A stretch of 64,000 nt of DNA from Rapana venosa. Its lineage: Eukaryota > Mollusca > Gastropoda > Neogastropoda > Muricidae. Location of the stretch: positions 14,728,960 to 14,792,959 of the forward strand of contig CM054159.1 of the NCBI GenBank assembly GCA_028751875.1, given 5' to 3'. The notes beneath the pieces were generated by a model, which saw only the letters and a list, made by a program, of their open reading frames with translations, was not told the DNA's origin and ran no database searches. Both the position numbers and the translations under genes were made by a program. This document shows, piece after piece, positions 10,979 through 23,625 of the stretch (position 1 is its first letter; each line of letters opens with the position of its first letter).

Positions 10979-11215
10979 GCAAGGGCATACCGCATTGGAA
11001 GGCCACGTTTCTGGGAAGGGAGAGCCACGACCCATCATCGTTCATTTTTGCGATGGTCGGAGAAGATGGCGGTCGATGGCAGGACAGAGAACTTCGGGAC
11101 AGTCTGAAGGCGAAGTGGCATTAAGGTTTCATTGGACCTCACGTTACATCAGAGGGAAACTATTGATTCCATCGAGGCCGGGCAAGTAGCTTTCCATCAT
11201 GGAAAACTGCAACTC
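10979..11215 (+). pseudogene. LINE ORF1 RNA-binding domain remnant (L1 ORF1p/Transposase_22-like)
   Basis: Three consecutive frames together give the hallmark segments of an L1-type ORF1 protein: ARAYRIG (10979), PRPIIVHF (11025-11048) and GIKVSLDLTLHQRE then HHGKL (11117-11210). In the family, (R/P)xPRPIIVxF belongs to the RRM core and the DLT..QRE segment to the C-terminal domain that binds single-stranded RNA. At least two frameshifts separate the blocks. The assignment rests on motif order only. Confidence 0.6.
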
Positions 11216-12679
11216 AAGGACAAGCAGCAATCCAATTCCTGGCATGAAAGACCAAAGAGGACACTACAATCATCAACTCTTAGCCTACATGATGAGAACT
11301 GGCCTCAATTCTGAACATGAGGAGAGGACACGTCGAATAGGCACCCATCCTGTGTATGCAGACAGCCATTCAGCCTGGGAGCAGAGGGCTCAGCAGAAAC
11401 TTCCGTCCTCCACAGGAATGAAGAGGGATCAGCATCGTGACCACTACCAGTCTCGAGTCCACAAAGATCCTGGCGAGAAACCTTTGGTCATCACACAGCT
11501 TGGGGCTCAACAGAGTGTCAGGAGGCAGCAGAGGGAAAGCCTTCACCACGCCGCACTGTCACAGGCACGACAGTGCAGCTGTAACCAAGGGACTGCTCAA
11601 GCAAGACAGGAGAAGGGGCAGGTGCTGTTACCACTTGTGCCAGGACCACATTCCTCAGTGGGGCAGTAAGTCAGGACCACAGGGAACGGCACAGAGAACT
11701 ATTTGGTGAAAGAAATCTCACAACACAGACACCGGGTTTCAAAATCCCAATTCTTTGGTCAAAGTAAACACTGCCAATACATGCACGCCGACTTCAGCAA
11801 AACAAAAGAAGAAAAAGAAAAGCAAGCTCTGAACGTGTCATCAGTGATTGTGACAGGGATGAAACTGGAATGCTGTAGCCAACATGATAAATATGGATTT
11901 TTTTGCATGATTCTGTAGTTTATTTAACAGACAAAAGACTGATGACAATCTTGTAGCCACTGATGATGGTACTGTTGAAGGGGAGATTAAAGAGAAAGAC
12001 GAAGACAAAACTGAGAAATAAATGATGTGACTCTTCTGACAAAGTACTGATCACAAAACTGACAGAGAAGAAAACAGAGACTGTGAAACAAACTGACTAA
12101 TTGCAACATGGACTGTGACAACAGAGCCGTAATGACAGTGTCAGTTGTCATGGATTTAAAGATGACAAAACAGTCGGAGTATGACTGTAATGGACCAGCA
12201 AAAGCAGAAAACACAGGGGGGCACCATTACAGAGTACAATTTGTTCCTATTGTTAAAGACCTGGCAGGAATGATGGAGACTCTTGTATTGCAGATGAAAC
12301 TGATGGACCCACAGAGCAGCGAACCACTCAAAAACAGATGAGGCAGAGATTCAGACAGTTGTGAGCACGAAGCATGCTCCACGGCCCAGACGTGCTGCTT
12401 CTATGTGGTCATCAAAGCAAAGTTCCTGTAAAAGTGCCTGCAAGGTCTGGCAGCCAAAGCAGCATCACCGAGTCTTTAAACAGAACTACCTTCTGGTGAT
12501 GGAGAAAGTTCCAAAGAGTTGACCCCAAGGTCAACGGTGATTTAAAAAATGATGATCGCCCATGCATGACCAAATAGGGACTCGGCGGCCAGAGAGCTCA
12601 CTGTCAGAGGGGAGAATGGGCTCTGCAGCACAGCTAACATAAAGGTTAGAGGCAGATCTGATCAAGGTGTTAAAGTTTC
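11216..12679 (+). pseudogene. Probable ORF1 3' part and inter-ORF region of the LINE
   Basis: Gln/Arg/His-rich open segments (11199-11669) and an acidic/lysine-rich segment near 11950-12020 lie between the ORF1 domain and the endonuclease. No domain is recognised and the frames are broken. I assign it to the LINE only because it lies between its two recognisable parts. Confidence 0.4.
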
Positions 12680-13480
12680 TGGAATAAATTTTTTCTAAAT
12701 TATAAAATGTTAATGGCCTTTTGCTAAATTGACACACAGAGATTTTGATAGTTTTTTGCTTAGATTGATATTATTTGTGTGTAACAGAAAATTTTGTTAA
12801 TTCTGAGGTTGATTTTCCTATTTTTTAGGGATTATTTAATGTTCACTTCAGAGCTAAAAAAAACTGTTCACATCAAGGAAGATTTTCGCGGAGGGGTGTG
12901 ATTCTTTTAGTCAGAAAAATTCTTTTGGGACTTTTGTGGATAAGTTGAGGTGGAGTTTGACTACCATTGTTATAAAGTTGCACAGCGATTTATTTGGAAT
13001 AACAAGATATTTATGTTGTTGTACATACATTCCCCCATGTGATTCTGCATTCTGGAAACTAAACAGGGGTGTATGGCATGGAAGTCTAGAACAGGTTATG
13101 TTTGTTGAGCTTCAATGTTTTATATGATGATTTTAATCTGTTGCTAACAGGGGATTTTAATGTCGAACCGCTAACAGAAATTACTATATGGGTGATGACT
13201 CTTGATGATTTTGAAAATTTTGTATTCTTTTTCCAATATTCATTGCTAGAAAATCACATGATTCTGAAACAAACGTATATTGTAACCAATTATCGAGTTA
13301 TGTAATATGTTTGATTGTTGCTATTTTGAATGGGCTTTGAATCTAGGTTTGATGTAGTTACAATTTATAGCATCTTCTGGTTCAAGTACAGTCGACTATT
13401 TAATTGCCTCTTTGGACCTAATAACATGCTTTTCAAATTACTTTCTCTGGTTGTGGAAAGTTTAACAGATTGACCACTTC
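12680..13480 (+). pseudogene. LINE apurinic-type endonuclease domain remnant
   Basis: In shifted frames the region gives an N-terminal NVNGL (12706-12720), a RGGV motif (12887), TYIPPCDSAFW (about 13020-13055), the conserved GDFN (13150-13161) and a C-terminal STVDYLIAS (about 13385). This order matches the exonuclease/endonuclease/phosphatase fold that nicks target DNA to prime reverse transcription. Frameshifts separate most blocks. Confidence 0.7.
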
Positions 13481-14149
13481 CGGTTTCTTTGAAGATTGAA
13501 GTTGTTTACATTATTTCAGAAAATGCATGCGATCATACTCTAAAAGTAAGGTATTTTGACAAACTTGTATGGACTGAGGGAAAAGAAAGATGAATTTCTT
13601 AAGGCTTTAAACCTGTTGATTACCAGAATAGATTTCAATAGCCACAAGTATGATAGAAAACAATTAGAAGTGGCTTTAGACATATAGTTGAAAGTGGTGA
13701 AAGAGGCTAGTGTATGCATGTTGGAAAAGGATGTCTCGCATAAAATAAAATTAAAAAGAGTGAAGGTTGATGATGAATGTGAATGTTGCGAAAAGGAAAG
13801 TAGACTAAAATTAGCCATTCAGAAAAACCAGTAAATGAAGAGGACAGGCTTTAATTTATGTGGAAAAAAGGAAAATCTATAAACGGTTGTAAGGACTAAA
13901 AACACAAGGTTTACAGAAGAATGAAAGCAGAATCTTTAGCAGTACATTTCAAATTCTTCTCCTTCTGGAAAGGATAAGTAAGGAGTATGGGGTGCGGTAA
14001 TCGTGCGTACTTTACCAACAATATTAGTACTGAAGACTGGTTTAATCATTTTAAAAAATGTTTTTCAGAACCTTGATGAAAACATAGAAAGCAACTGTGT
14101 GAATATTGATTTACAGGAAGGAACTGAAACATATTTTACATCTAGATAT

Positions 14150-15100
14150 ATCTGAAAATGAGGTGGTGCCAAGAATATCTAAACTCAAAATAGAAAGTCA
14201 GTGGCATTGACAATATATCAGCTGAAATGTTGAATAATGGAGGCAAAAGTGTACGGGAGTTTTTGGTTAACATTTTTTAACACTGTTTTCAGTTTAGGAG
14301 TCTATCCAAAGACTGGTCAAAAGCATAATAAATATATCTACAAAAAATGAGCTCCTGATAATCACAGTTATTACAGAGGAGTCTCATTGTTAAGTTTTAT
14401 TTCAAATGTTATACAACCATATTAAATGCAAGATTTGTATAACTGGTTAGAAGACATCAATGTGATTTCTGAAGTCAAGCAGGTTTCGTAGGGGGTACTC
14501 GACAGTAGCTCAAATATTTAATTATATGCTATCGTCCAGAATTGTATGAGAAGAAACGCAGGAAAGATGATATGTTAGCATTTGTTGTATTTTAAAAAAG
14601 CATTTGGATCTGTTCATCATGAATAAACTTCTGAATGCATGAGAAAAAAAAATCAAGGTGTGAATGGAAGATTTTAGGCTTCTTTGAAGGCAATGTATTT
14701 TCTTTAGTCTCGTGTGTTACTTGCGTGTGCAAATTGTGAATTTACTGAATCTTTTTGAGTTGCCCTATTGGGGTTAAGACAAGGTTGTGTTTTACGTCCT
14801 ACTATATTTTCTGTATTTATAAATCAACTTGCTCCTCACATGACTGTTGAAAGGAAGACATGTGTACCAGTTTTGCCAGACCAATTCTGTCTTGTTTATA
14901 TTACTTTTGTGATGATGTGGCTTTATATCTCCAAAAGTCTATGGCATACAAAATCATTAAAATCCAGCAGCATACTGTGGCAATGACATGAAATTAAATG
15001 TGAACACTGAGAAAACTAAAGTCATGGTATTCAGAAAAGGAGGGTATTTAGGACGACCATGAACATGGTTTTTGGGAGGTAAAGAAACTAGAAGTAGTGA
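14150..15100 (+). pseudogene. LINE reverse transcriptase domain remnant
   Basis: Visible blocks are a pre-RT segment with AEMLNNGG (about 14220), KK*APDNHSYYRGVSLL (about 14345) with Gly replaced by a stop, QAGF (about 14475), a motif A remnant FKKAFGSVHH (about 14590-14622) in which the second Asp is Gly, motif B GLRQGCVLRPTIFSVFIN (14771-14825), and motif C FCDD (14905-14916). Motif A is damaged and several frameshifts are present, so the enzyme is dead. Confidence 0.8.
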
Positions 15101-15769
15101 ATAGTTATGTTATTTGGGATTCCAATTTATACATAGAGCTGTATGAAACGAGGTGGATACTGAACATCTAGCCTTCAAGGGTAAGAAAAGCGGTAGTCCA
15201 ATTGAATAGGCTTTTCCCCAAAAATACAGGAAATGACTACAAAGCTTTTTTTTAAGATTTTTGATGTTAAAGTTAACCGATTCTGTATATGCTTCTGAAA
15301 GTATGGGGTTTAACCAAATTAGATCATATAGAAAAAGTTCATACTATGGCTTGCAAAGATTTTTAGGCTGTACCGTTAAAACTCAAATTCAATGGGTCTA
15401 TGGTGATTTGGGAAGATTTCCTCTTCATGTTAATTCGTGTGTTGCGGCCTTAAGGTATTGGTTTAGATTTATTAACAATGAAGAACGAAAGACTGCTCAC
15501 ATATAGTTATCAGATGTTATTAGAATTTTAGACCAAAATGGGTAAAGTTTTGTTTGGGGTGTCGAAAATCAGGGAATTTTATGTAAGAAAGATTTAGCTT
15601 GTTTGGTTGCAGCAGGGTGTTGGGTCAGGTCAAAGTGTTTTTAAGACTATTTAAGCAGAGAATGTTGATCTATACATACATGAATGGTCTGGCACACTAT
15701 AAGAGACCGTGACAGATATGACAATTACAGATCTTTTAAAATCATTTTTGAAAAAAGAAAAGTACGTGT

Positions 15770-16090
15770 CTGACATGGATACTACTGTTTTTAGTGTTGC
15801 CATCTCACAAGTAGATTTAATGTTCTCCCTATTAATGCAAATGTAATCGCTTTAGCAATTCTTCCCCCAGAAAGAAATCTTGTCATTTTGCAAGTCAGCA
15901 AAGGAAGATGAACATCATTTTCTGTTTGTGTCCTGCATATTCTGATTTAAGAGCCAAGTTTCTTGGGGGGGTTTGCTTCAACCCAATCCACTTGTTTATT
16001 ACAAGTGTCAAATGCCGAACAAATGCAGGTGTCTCAAGGTACATCTTTCACCGCAGTGAACAAAAGGAAAGAAAGAATTGGCTGGAATAA
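15770..16090 (+). pseudogene. LINE C-terminal zinc-knuckle segment
   Basis: The open frame ending at 16088 carries CKSAKEDEHHFLFVCPAYSD (from 15890). This matches the CPxC...ExxxHFLxxCxxY pattern seen intact in the LINE at 54651. The first two cysteines are split by a missing base near 15883. The downstream ...RYIFHRSEQKERKN segment aligns with RYIFHSINKRKT of that other copy. Confidence 0.75.
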
Positions 16091-16174
16091 ATGCTGGTAA
16101 TTGATGGTGTCATCTCAATTTTTATTTCAGGGTAAAGATAGTGTTCTGGTATTTTAAACACTGCTTTGAAATGG

Positions 16175-16320
16175 TTGTGATGTGTGTGGTGTGTGTGTGT
16201 GGGGGGGGGGGGGGGGTGCGTGCGCGCGCGTGTGTGGTGTGTTTGTTTGTGTGTATGTGTGTGTGTACCTGTGTGTGTTGTGCGTGTTTGTGTGTCTGTG
16301 TGTGTGTTGTGAGTGTATGG
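16175..16320. repeat. TG microsatellite with G16 and GCGC tract
   Basis: TG repeats, a run of 16 G (16201-16216), a GCGTGCGCGCGCG segment and further TG. Confidence 0.95.
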
Positions 16321-16850
16321 CAAAGCAAGTAATGCTGGAAAGTAGCCTATCATGCTATGCTGATGTAAACTTGAAAAGGATGAGGACTTCTCTTTATGAA
16401 TGTTAACTTATTAGCATAAAACAGCGATGGTTGAAAGGTGATGTGTTTGGATTGTAGCCACCATAGCATGTGGGGTGGCTTTCTCTTGGTCACGACTGTG
16501 TTGAGGGGACGATAATGATGACACTCTTAGTCGTATGTAATGTATTGGAATGAGTTTTATTACCGGAAAAATCGACCATAGAAAAGTTTGTTGTTGTTCT
16601 CTCGTTTACTTGTTACCACTCCCCTTTGTCCCTTACTTATTGTGGCCAAGGCCGACACGAAGTACAATTTAAAATGTTCAGAGTTCAGAGTCAGAGTTCA
16701 GGAGTTTTTCTCTCTACCCCACCGCACGCATTCTCTCTAAAACTTTTGTTAAAGCTGGACTGCATAAAAGTCAACAACAATAGCGACAACAATAGAGAAC
16801 AAAAAGAAGAGAAAAGAAAGCCACAGGTCACAGTAATGGACAATACTGGC

Positions 16851-17003
16851 ACGGTTCATTGCGTGTCTGCCACAGGGTCTGTCTGTCATGTCAGGCTGTG
16901 TAACAAACAGTGCCTGCCTGTCTGTCTTCAGTTCTCACTTCTGCTTTCTTTTTCAAATCATTCTATACCAGTAAATGTCCCTTTGCTTAGCTGTCAGTCA
17001 GGT
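16851..17003 (+). repeat. Direct repeat unit 1, right copy
   Basis: Counterpart of 463-616. It reads GTGTCTGCCACAGGGTCTG, closer to unit 2 than the left-copy version is. This implies the left copy carries extra errors here. Confidence 0.75.
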
Positions 17004-17024
17004 ATTAAATTTATCAACCACAGG

Positions 17025-17051
17025 ACGAGAGAGAGTGTGTGGGTGTGTGTG

Positions 17052-17086
<35 letters not shown>

Positions 17087-17124
17087 ATTGAGAGAGAGAG
17101 AGAGAGAGAGAGAAGAGAGAGAGA
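17025..17124. repeat. GA/TG microsatellite, right copy
   Basis: Counterpart of 636-735, with the same interruption. Confidence 0.95.
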
Positions 17125-17169
17125 ATGTGTGTGTGTGTACTCTTTATTCTGCATTCCTTTATTACAAAG

Positions 17170-17320
17170 AAATGGAATAAGCACTTATGCAGGATTGTAC
17201 TTTTTATATCCAGTCATTTGAATGCAGTTTTGTAAATAATGTCGACACCCGTTCCCACCAGCACACAATGGCCTACTCTTTCAAAAGCAGAATGGTTTTT
17301 ATCATGCACCCAAGATGTGG
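17170..17320 (-). mobile_element. SINE B-like 3' part, right copy
   Basis: Counterpart of 780-935. It reads CCAGCACACAATGGCCTACT, closer to the SINE B consensus than the left copy. Confidence 0.5.
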
Positions 17321-17411
17321 AGGCGGGCGCGAGTGCGTGCGTGTGTGCATGCAAAGACGCAGGAAGAGAGAATAGAAGCCACAGAGTAGTAGTAAGTAGT
17401 AGTAGTAGTAT

Positions 17412-17691
17412 GTTCTTTCGAACCAGAAGGCCCATAGAGCCGGAGCTTATCCCGGTTTCTGTAGCGTTAAGCGAACTGATGGTTTTTCACCACCCCTTGT
17501 GAACAGGACGCTAGTCTGTCGCCAGATTATTCCCCAGCAGAGCTGGTACCTACTTGTAAACCTGGGTGGAGTGAGGGAAAAATAGGAGTAAAGTGTCTTT
17601 CCAAGGACACAACACGAGCCGAGCGGGGATCGAAACCCGCGAACCTTGGATCACGAGATGACCGCCTAAACCACTCGACCACGGTGCCTCC
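17412..17691 (-). mobile_element. SINE D with tRNA-Ser/Leu-like head, right copy
   Basis: Identical to 1024-1303. The A-box and B-box regions lie within 17616-17691 on the minus strand. Confidence 0.75.
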
Positions 17692-17716
17692 TACAGGGTT
17701 ACTGTATGGAAAATAT

Positions 17717-17885
17717 GCACGGTTCATTGCCGTGTCTGCCACAGGGTCTGTCTGTCATGTCAGACTGTGGAACAAAACAGGTGCCTGCCTGGTCTGTATC
17801 AGCTCTCACTTATGCTTCCTTTTTGTTGTTGCAAATCGTTCTTATACGAGTAGTTTGTCCTTTGCCAAACTGTCAGTCAGGCTAT
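17717..17885 (+). repeat. Direct repeat unit 2, right copy
   Basis: Identical to 1329-1497. Confidence 0.75.
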
Positions 17886-17915
17886 AGGAGGTTCTGAACA
17901 GTGAGTGAATAGAGG

Positions 17916-18192
17916 TGTGTTGTGTTGTTGTGTGTGTGTGTGTGTGTGATCTGTGTGTGTGTGTGGTTGTGTTGTGTGTGGTGTTTGAGTGTGTGTGTGT
18001 GTGAGTGTGTGTGTGGTGTGTGGGTGTATAAGATTTGAGTGTGTGAGTGTGTGTGTGAGTGAGTGAGTGTGTAGTGTGTTGTGTTGTGTGTGTGGTGTGA
18101 GTGTGTGTGTGTGTGTGTGTGTTGTGTGTGTTGTGTTGTGTGTGTGTGTGTGTGTGTGTGTGGGTGTGTGTGTGGTGTGATGTGTGAGTGTG

Positions 18193-18223
<31 letters not shown>

Positions 18224-18398
18224 GTGAGTGTTGTGTGTGTGTTGTGTTGTGTGCGTGTGTGTGTGAGTGTGTGTGTGTGGAGTGTGTTGGGTGTGTGTTG
18301 TGTTGTGTGTGTGTGTGTGAGTGTGTGTGTGTTGTGTGTGTGTGTGTGAGGGTGTGTGTGTGTTGTGTTGTGTGTGTGGTGTGTGTGTGTGTGTGTGT

Positions 18399-18432
<34 letters not shown>

Positions 18433-19133
18433 GTGTTTTTGTGTGTGTGTGAGTGTGTTGTGTGTGTGTGTGTGGGTGTGTGTGTTGTGTTGGTGTGTGT
18501 GTGTGTGTTTGGTGTGGTGTGTGAGTGTGTGTGTGTGTGAGTGTGTGTGTGTGAGTGTGTGTGTGAGTGTGTGTGTGTGTGCGTGTGAGTGGGCTGTGTG
18601 TGTGTGTGAGTGTGTGTGTGTGACTGTGGTGTTGTGTGTGTTGTGTGTGTGTGTGTTGTGTGTGAGATCGTGAGTGTGTGTGTGTGTTGGGTTGTGTGTG
18701 TTGATGTGTGTGTGTGTGTTGTGTGTGTGTGTTGTGTGAGTGTGTGTGTTGTGTGTGATGTGTTGTGCTGTGTGGTGTGTGTGTGTATTGTGAGTGTGTG
18801 TGTGTTGTGCGTGTGTGTGTCCGTGTGTGTGGTTGTGTGTGTGTTGTGTGTGTTATGTGTGTGTGTATGTGTTGTGCGTGTGTGTGTCAGGTGTGCGTGT
18901 ATGTGTGTGTATGTGTGTGTGGCGCGCGCAGCGGCGCGGTGTGTGTGTGTATGGTGTATGTATGTGTGTGTGTATGTGTGTGTATGTATGTGTATGTGTG
19001 TATGTGTGGTATTGTTGTGTGTTGTGTGTGGGGATGTGAGTGTGTATGCACGTGTGTGTGGATGTATGTGTGTGTGTCTGTGTGTGTGGGTGTGTGTGTG
19101 GTGGGTGTGTGGGTGTCTGTGTGTGTTGTTGGC
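17916..19133. repeat. 1.2-kb TG array, right copy
   Basis: Appears identical to 1528-2745, including all interruptions. This is remarkable for a TG array if it is a true old duplication. Confidence 0.98.
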
Positions 19134-19866
19134 TTTTTGTTGGTTTATAGGGGGGATTTGGTGGTAAAAGCCCTCCACTGTCCCACTAACAGGATGCATC
19201 CCCACCACTCCAATTTATCTACTGACATTCTAAGTAGGCTGCTTTTAAAATATGTTTATATCTCAAACTTGGAGAAAGAAAAATATCCATTAGGGCTGTG
19301 GCAAGCCTTCTGCATGAGGTCCCTGTTCCTTACCTGTGAATCTAGACATTCGACCCAAAACTTCAAGATGCTAATTATTAAACAATCATCAGCAATAGGG
19401 AAACGCCGTCACACCCAAAATTGATTGTATAATCTTTTTTGTGGGACAAAGATGAATAGTGACGGAGCTTTGTATTTTTGTGGATTGATTATTAGAATAA
19501 ACAATTTTGCTTTTATATATCCGATCATGATAGAGTGGTCAGCGGTTAGTTGTAAATTTGTTATGCCTGTACAAACTGTGGCATCCAAATGGACTCTTCC
19601 AAAAAGCCGGGCACAGTGTGTTTTAACGTGTGCGCCAGATGTAATTTGCATGCGTACGCACACAGTTATCATTTGAACTAATACAGCCCTGAAAAACTAA
19701 CTCCCACATAGCCATTGCGTATCGATAAATTAATAATATTAATATTGGGATTTTTATAGGCTATGAAGCTTGTAAAAAACAAACAAATCGAAGCGCTGGC
19801 ACTCCAATCATTTACGGCATGCAACTTCTCTTTAAAACATAATGAGAAATCCATTGCGCGCGCACT

Positions 19867-19950
19867 ACGCACGCACACGCACGCACAACATACACACCCC
19901 ACACACACACACACCACACACAAACACACACACACACACACACACACACA
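19867..19950. repeat. CA microsatellite, right copy
   Basis: Counterpart of 3479-3562. Confidence 0.95.
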
Positions 19951-20429
19951 TGGGAACAAATACGCGTGAAAGTAAGCTGTTGAATAAGGGGGTACAGGGA
20001 TAATGTGAGGGGAAAGTTCTCAGGTAGTAAATAAGTGTGTTATTTGAGCTGGTGATATTGGAAGGGAAACTCGTGTTGGTACTGCTAATTTGAACGTGTA
20101 GGAAGGAGAAAGAGGGAGGTACCTTCCAGGAGTGTGCAGGAATAAACGATGTTTAACATGTGTCGCCCGACGGCCAACAGGGTTTTCGTTTGACAAGGGT
20201 GTTCGAAAACAAAGTATCTGCGGATGAACGAAGGGGGGTGCACGGGCTGGAGTGTACCGGGTAAAAGTCCAGGAAACAGAGAATAGAGGGTGCTGATATT
20301 GTGGAGATTTGAAACAGAGGGTATTGATTTTTATACTGGCAGTCTTTGTGGGAGTGGACAGGGTCACACCAGTGAGAGGATCGCCGAGGACGGAGAGGTA
20401 TGGTGTACAGCATTTTTTTTCTTTTTCAG

Positions 20430-20541
20430 GACTCCCGTCGGAGTGCGCGTTTTGTATGGCGATGAAGTGGACGAGTTGGGAACGATGAAGCATTGTATGC
20501 CAGCAAAAGAGCAATACAGTAGTTTAAACGTGAAAGAATAA
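20430..20541 (+). CDS. Possible terminal exon, right copy
   Basis: Identical to the candidate at 4042-4153, with the same acceptor-like run and TAA stop. The same caveats apply. Confidence 0.2.
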
Positions 20542-21077
20542 GAGAGAGACCAGCTTGGAAGAATGTAATGTATTGGACAGAAACTAGTGAATCGCGTTAC
20601 CGCGCCGTAAATGAAGTAGCAAGACTGCAGGTTATCAGGTGAGATGAATTGTTATCTTCGAGGTGTATTTGTATGGTCAAGACCCACCTCCTAAATCCTT
20701 CAACAGAGTTTGATACAAGGGGAATGACGTATGCGAATTCTATTGAAGTATTTTGTGATAGAGGAAAGATTATGTTGGGTCCCCTATGCGCATGCTATAT
20801 CGGTTAATTAATCGGCATTTAAGTTGTACCTTTGTCTGAGTCATCCAGTTTTGAATGGTCTGAAGGCATTAAGGACATATTTGTCCAGGGGGAAGCACGT
20901 TTTATAAACCGAATCGCTGCACTGAAGTTAATGGCGTATCATCGTATAGAAATGATGCTACAATAGGGAGATGTATATATATGTGGAGAGTGGAGCAGTG
21001 TACAAGGATAAAATCGCCGCCGGGGCCCCATTACAGTAACCATTTTACACCCATACCATTAGCCATTTTAATATGAA

Positions 21078-21573
21078 AATAAATTAACCCACCCCCAAAT
21101 AATGGTCACCAGTGTTACATATGATACATCTAACAATTTTCCCCTCATCCAACAAATACCACAAACCTGCCATACCACCCAGTTCCTATAATTAAACACC
21201 CCCCCACCAAAACCTAAGCCCCATTTATAACATCCCATACAACCCCTATTACCACCCTCCCTATCACCATCCCCCAATAACAACACCCAACTCCCCCTCA
21301 CACCTACACAACTAATTTCAATAATTTCCCCCCCCCCCTCCCTTCCCTCACCCCACCCACACACACCCCCCCACACCCACCCACACACCCACACCCACAC
21401 CCACCACCCCACTCACCCCCCCACCCCACACACACACACATACACCACACACCCAACCCCACACCCCCACCACCCCCCCACCACCCACCCCACACACCAA
21501 CACACCCACACTATAACAAACTAACATAACTAAAACTAACTAACTAACTAACTAACTACTAACTAATAACTAG
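21078..21573. repeat. C/A-rich tract and ACTA array, right copy
   Basis: Counterpart of 4690-5185. Confidence 0.88.
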
Positions 21574-21587
21574 AGTTTCTTTCAGTA

Positions 21588-21868
21588 TCATTACTGGGAC
21601 CTCACACAGGAACTCACTCACTCACTCACGCATAGAAAAATGTGGACACAGACGACGATGCCAACGATGGAAGGTGAATGGACCCGAGACATCAGTCCTG
21701 CCCTTGTCCACATGCCTTGATGCAGAGAAGCAGGAAAGAAAGGTGATCATTGAACTCGCATTAACGCCTGCTCTGACGTCACATCCGCCGCGGACGCAGC
21801 AATCCAGGTTGCCCAGCTTGGCTGTTGCGTCACGCTTTGAGAAGAGCCGCGCCTGCGCAATGAGTGTA
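21588..21868. promoter_or_regulatory. CpG-rich island, right copy
   Basis: Same CRE (21774-21781) and NRF1-like word (21849-21859) as the left copy. Confidence 0.35.
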
Positions 21869-21877
21869 TGGGATGAA

Positions 21878-22838
21878 ACAGATTGTGTGTGTGTGAGTGT
21901 GAGTGTGTTTGTGTGTGTTTGTTGTGTGTGTGTGGGTGTGTGTGTGTGTATGGTGTATGGTGTGTGTGTGTGTGTGTAAGTGTGTGTGGGTGGTAATGTG
22001 TGTAGTGGGTCTGTGTGGGTGTGTGGGGGGGGGGGGGGGGTGCGCGCGCTGCGTGTGTGTGGAGTGTAATGGATAAAAACAGATGTGTGTGTGTTTGTGT
22101 GTGGGTGTGTGTGTGTGGTGTGTATGGATGTGTAATGGATGAAACAGATCTGTGATGTGTGTGTGTGTGTGTGTGTGCGTGTGTGTGTGTGTGTGTGGTG
22201 TGTGAGTGTGTGTGTGTGTGTGTGTTGTGTGTGTGTCGTGGGTGTGGAGTGTAATGGTATGAAAAACAGTATATGTGTGTGTGTGTGTGTGTGTGGAGTG
22301 TAATGATGAAACAGATCTCTGTGTGTGTGTGAATGGTGTTTGTGTGTGTGTGTGTGTGTGTGCGTGTGTGGTCGTGTGTGTGGGTGTGTGTGTGGAGTGT
22401 AATGGATGAAAAAAAAAAAAAAAAAACGATCTGTGTGTGTGTGTGTGTGTGTGTGTGGAGTGTAATGGATGGAAACAGATCTGTGTGTGTGTGTGTGTGT
22501 GTGTAAGTGTGTGTGTGGTGTGTAAGTGTCGTGTGTGTGTAGTGTGTGTTGTGTGTGTGTGTGTGTGGAGTGTAAATGGATGAAACAGATCTGTGGTGTG
22601 TGTGTGTGTGGGGAGTGTAATGGATTGAACAGTCTTGTGGGTGTGTGTGTGGTGTGTTTGTGTGGTGTGTGTGTGTGGTGGTGTGTGGGGGGTGTGTGTG
22701 GGTGTGGGTGTGTGTAGTGTGTATGTGTGTGTGTATGTGTGTGTGTGGGTGTGTGTTGTGTGTTAATGTGTGTATGTGTGTGTTGGGTGTATGTGTGTGT
22801 GTGGGTGTGTGTGTGTGTGTGTGTGGTGTAAGTGTGTG
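21878..22838. repeat. TG array with ~27-bp unit, right copy
   Basis: Counterpart of 5490-6450. The poly-A expansion and poly-G run are identical. Confidence 0.95.
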
Positions 22839-23079
22839 AACGTGTTTTCATAAAAGCTCTTTAAAAAAAGCACAGAACAAAGTCACAGATAGCATAAAAT
22901 GTGTTGAAACAACCACTAGGGGAAAAATAATCAACCCCCCCAAAATAAAACAAGAAAAAAAAGTATCCGAAAGTGAAAATCGTATCTGGATCTCCAACAG
23001 AAGTGTTACAAAAAGCATGTCAAAAAAGTGTTTAAAAATGTGCATTAATAAAAGAAAAGTTATCATATAACTTACGAGA

Positions 23080-23625
23080 GAATTGTCACACTATTTACAA
23101 GAAAAATTTCACAAAAAACAACGGAAAATTGTCACCAAAATAACAAGAAAAGTGTTACTAAAATTACAACGAAAACTGTCACAACAAGCAACAGAAAATA
23201 CGTCACAAAGCAACGAGAAAAAGTCACAAAAGCAGCGGGGAGGGAAAAGTCACAAAAGCAACAAGAAAAAGTCCTTACAAGCAACATAAAAAGTCACAAA
23301 AAAACAACGGGAAAAATGTCACAAAAATAAGGCAAAATTATAAAAAATGTCACAAAAAGCACATAAAAAATATCACACGAAGCAAAGACAATTGTTACAT
23401 AAAGGCCACAGGGAAAACGTCCCAAACAGCAACAGAAAATTGTCACAAAAAAGCATCAGAAAAGTGTTACTACAATTTCAACGAAATTGTCACAAAAAGC
23501 AACAGTATAAACGTCACAAAAGAAACGGTAAAAACGTCACAAAAAGCAACAGAAAACGTCACAAAAAGCGGCAGAAAATTGTCACCAAAATATCTGAAAA
23601 GTGTCACAAAAACTAGTACAATGTA
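23080..23625 (+). repeat. GTCACAAAAAGCAACAG minisatellite, right copy
   Basis: More regular than 6690-7235. GTCACAAAA begins most units at spacings of about 20-27 bp. Confidence 0.92.

Larger units (their letters stand above)
10975..16125 (+). mobile_element. Near full-length but decayed LINE (ORF1 + EN + RT + zinc knuckle)
   Basis: This 5.1-kb plus-strand element shows the parts of a two-ORF non-LTR retrotransposon in the right order: an ORF1 RNA-binding domain (10979-11215), an AP-type endonuclease (about 12680-13480), a reverse transcriptase (about 14150-15100) and a C-terminal CCHC-like zinc segment (15880-15950). Stops and frameshifts occur every 100-300 bp, so it is not autonomous. The C-terminal region resembles the LINE at 54651-55457 and 61960-64000, so both belong to one family. 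The exact 5' end and tail are uncertain. No target-site duplication was found. Confidence 0.8.

Noticed and set aside
12108..12341. 78-codon plus frame
   Set aside because: Lies in the inter-ORF part of the decayed LINE and shows no domain.
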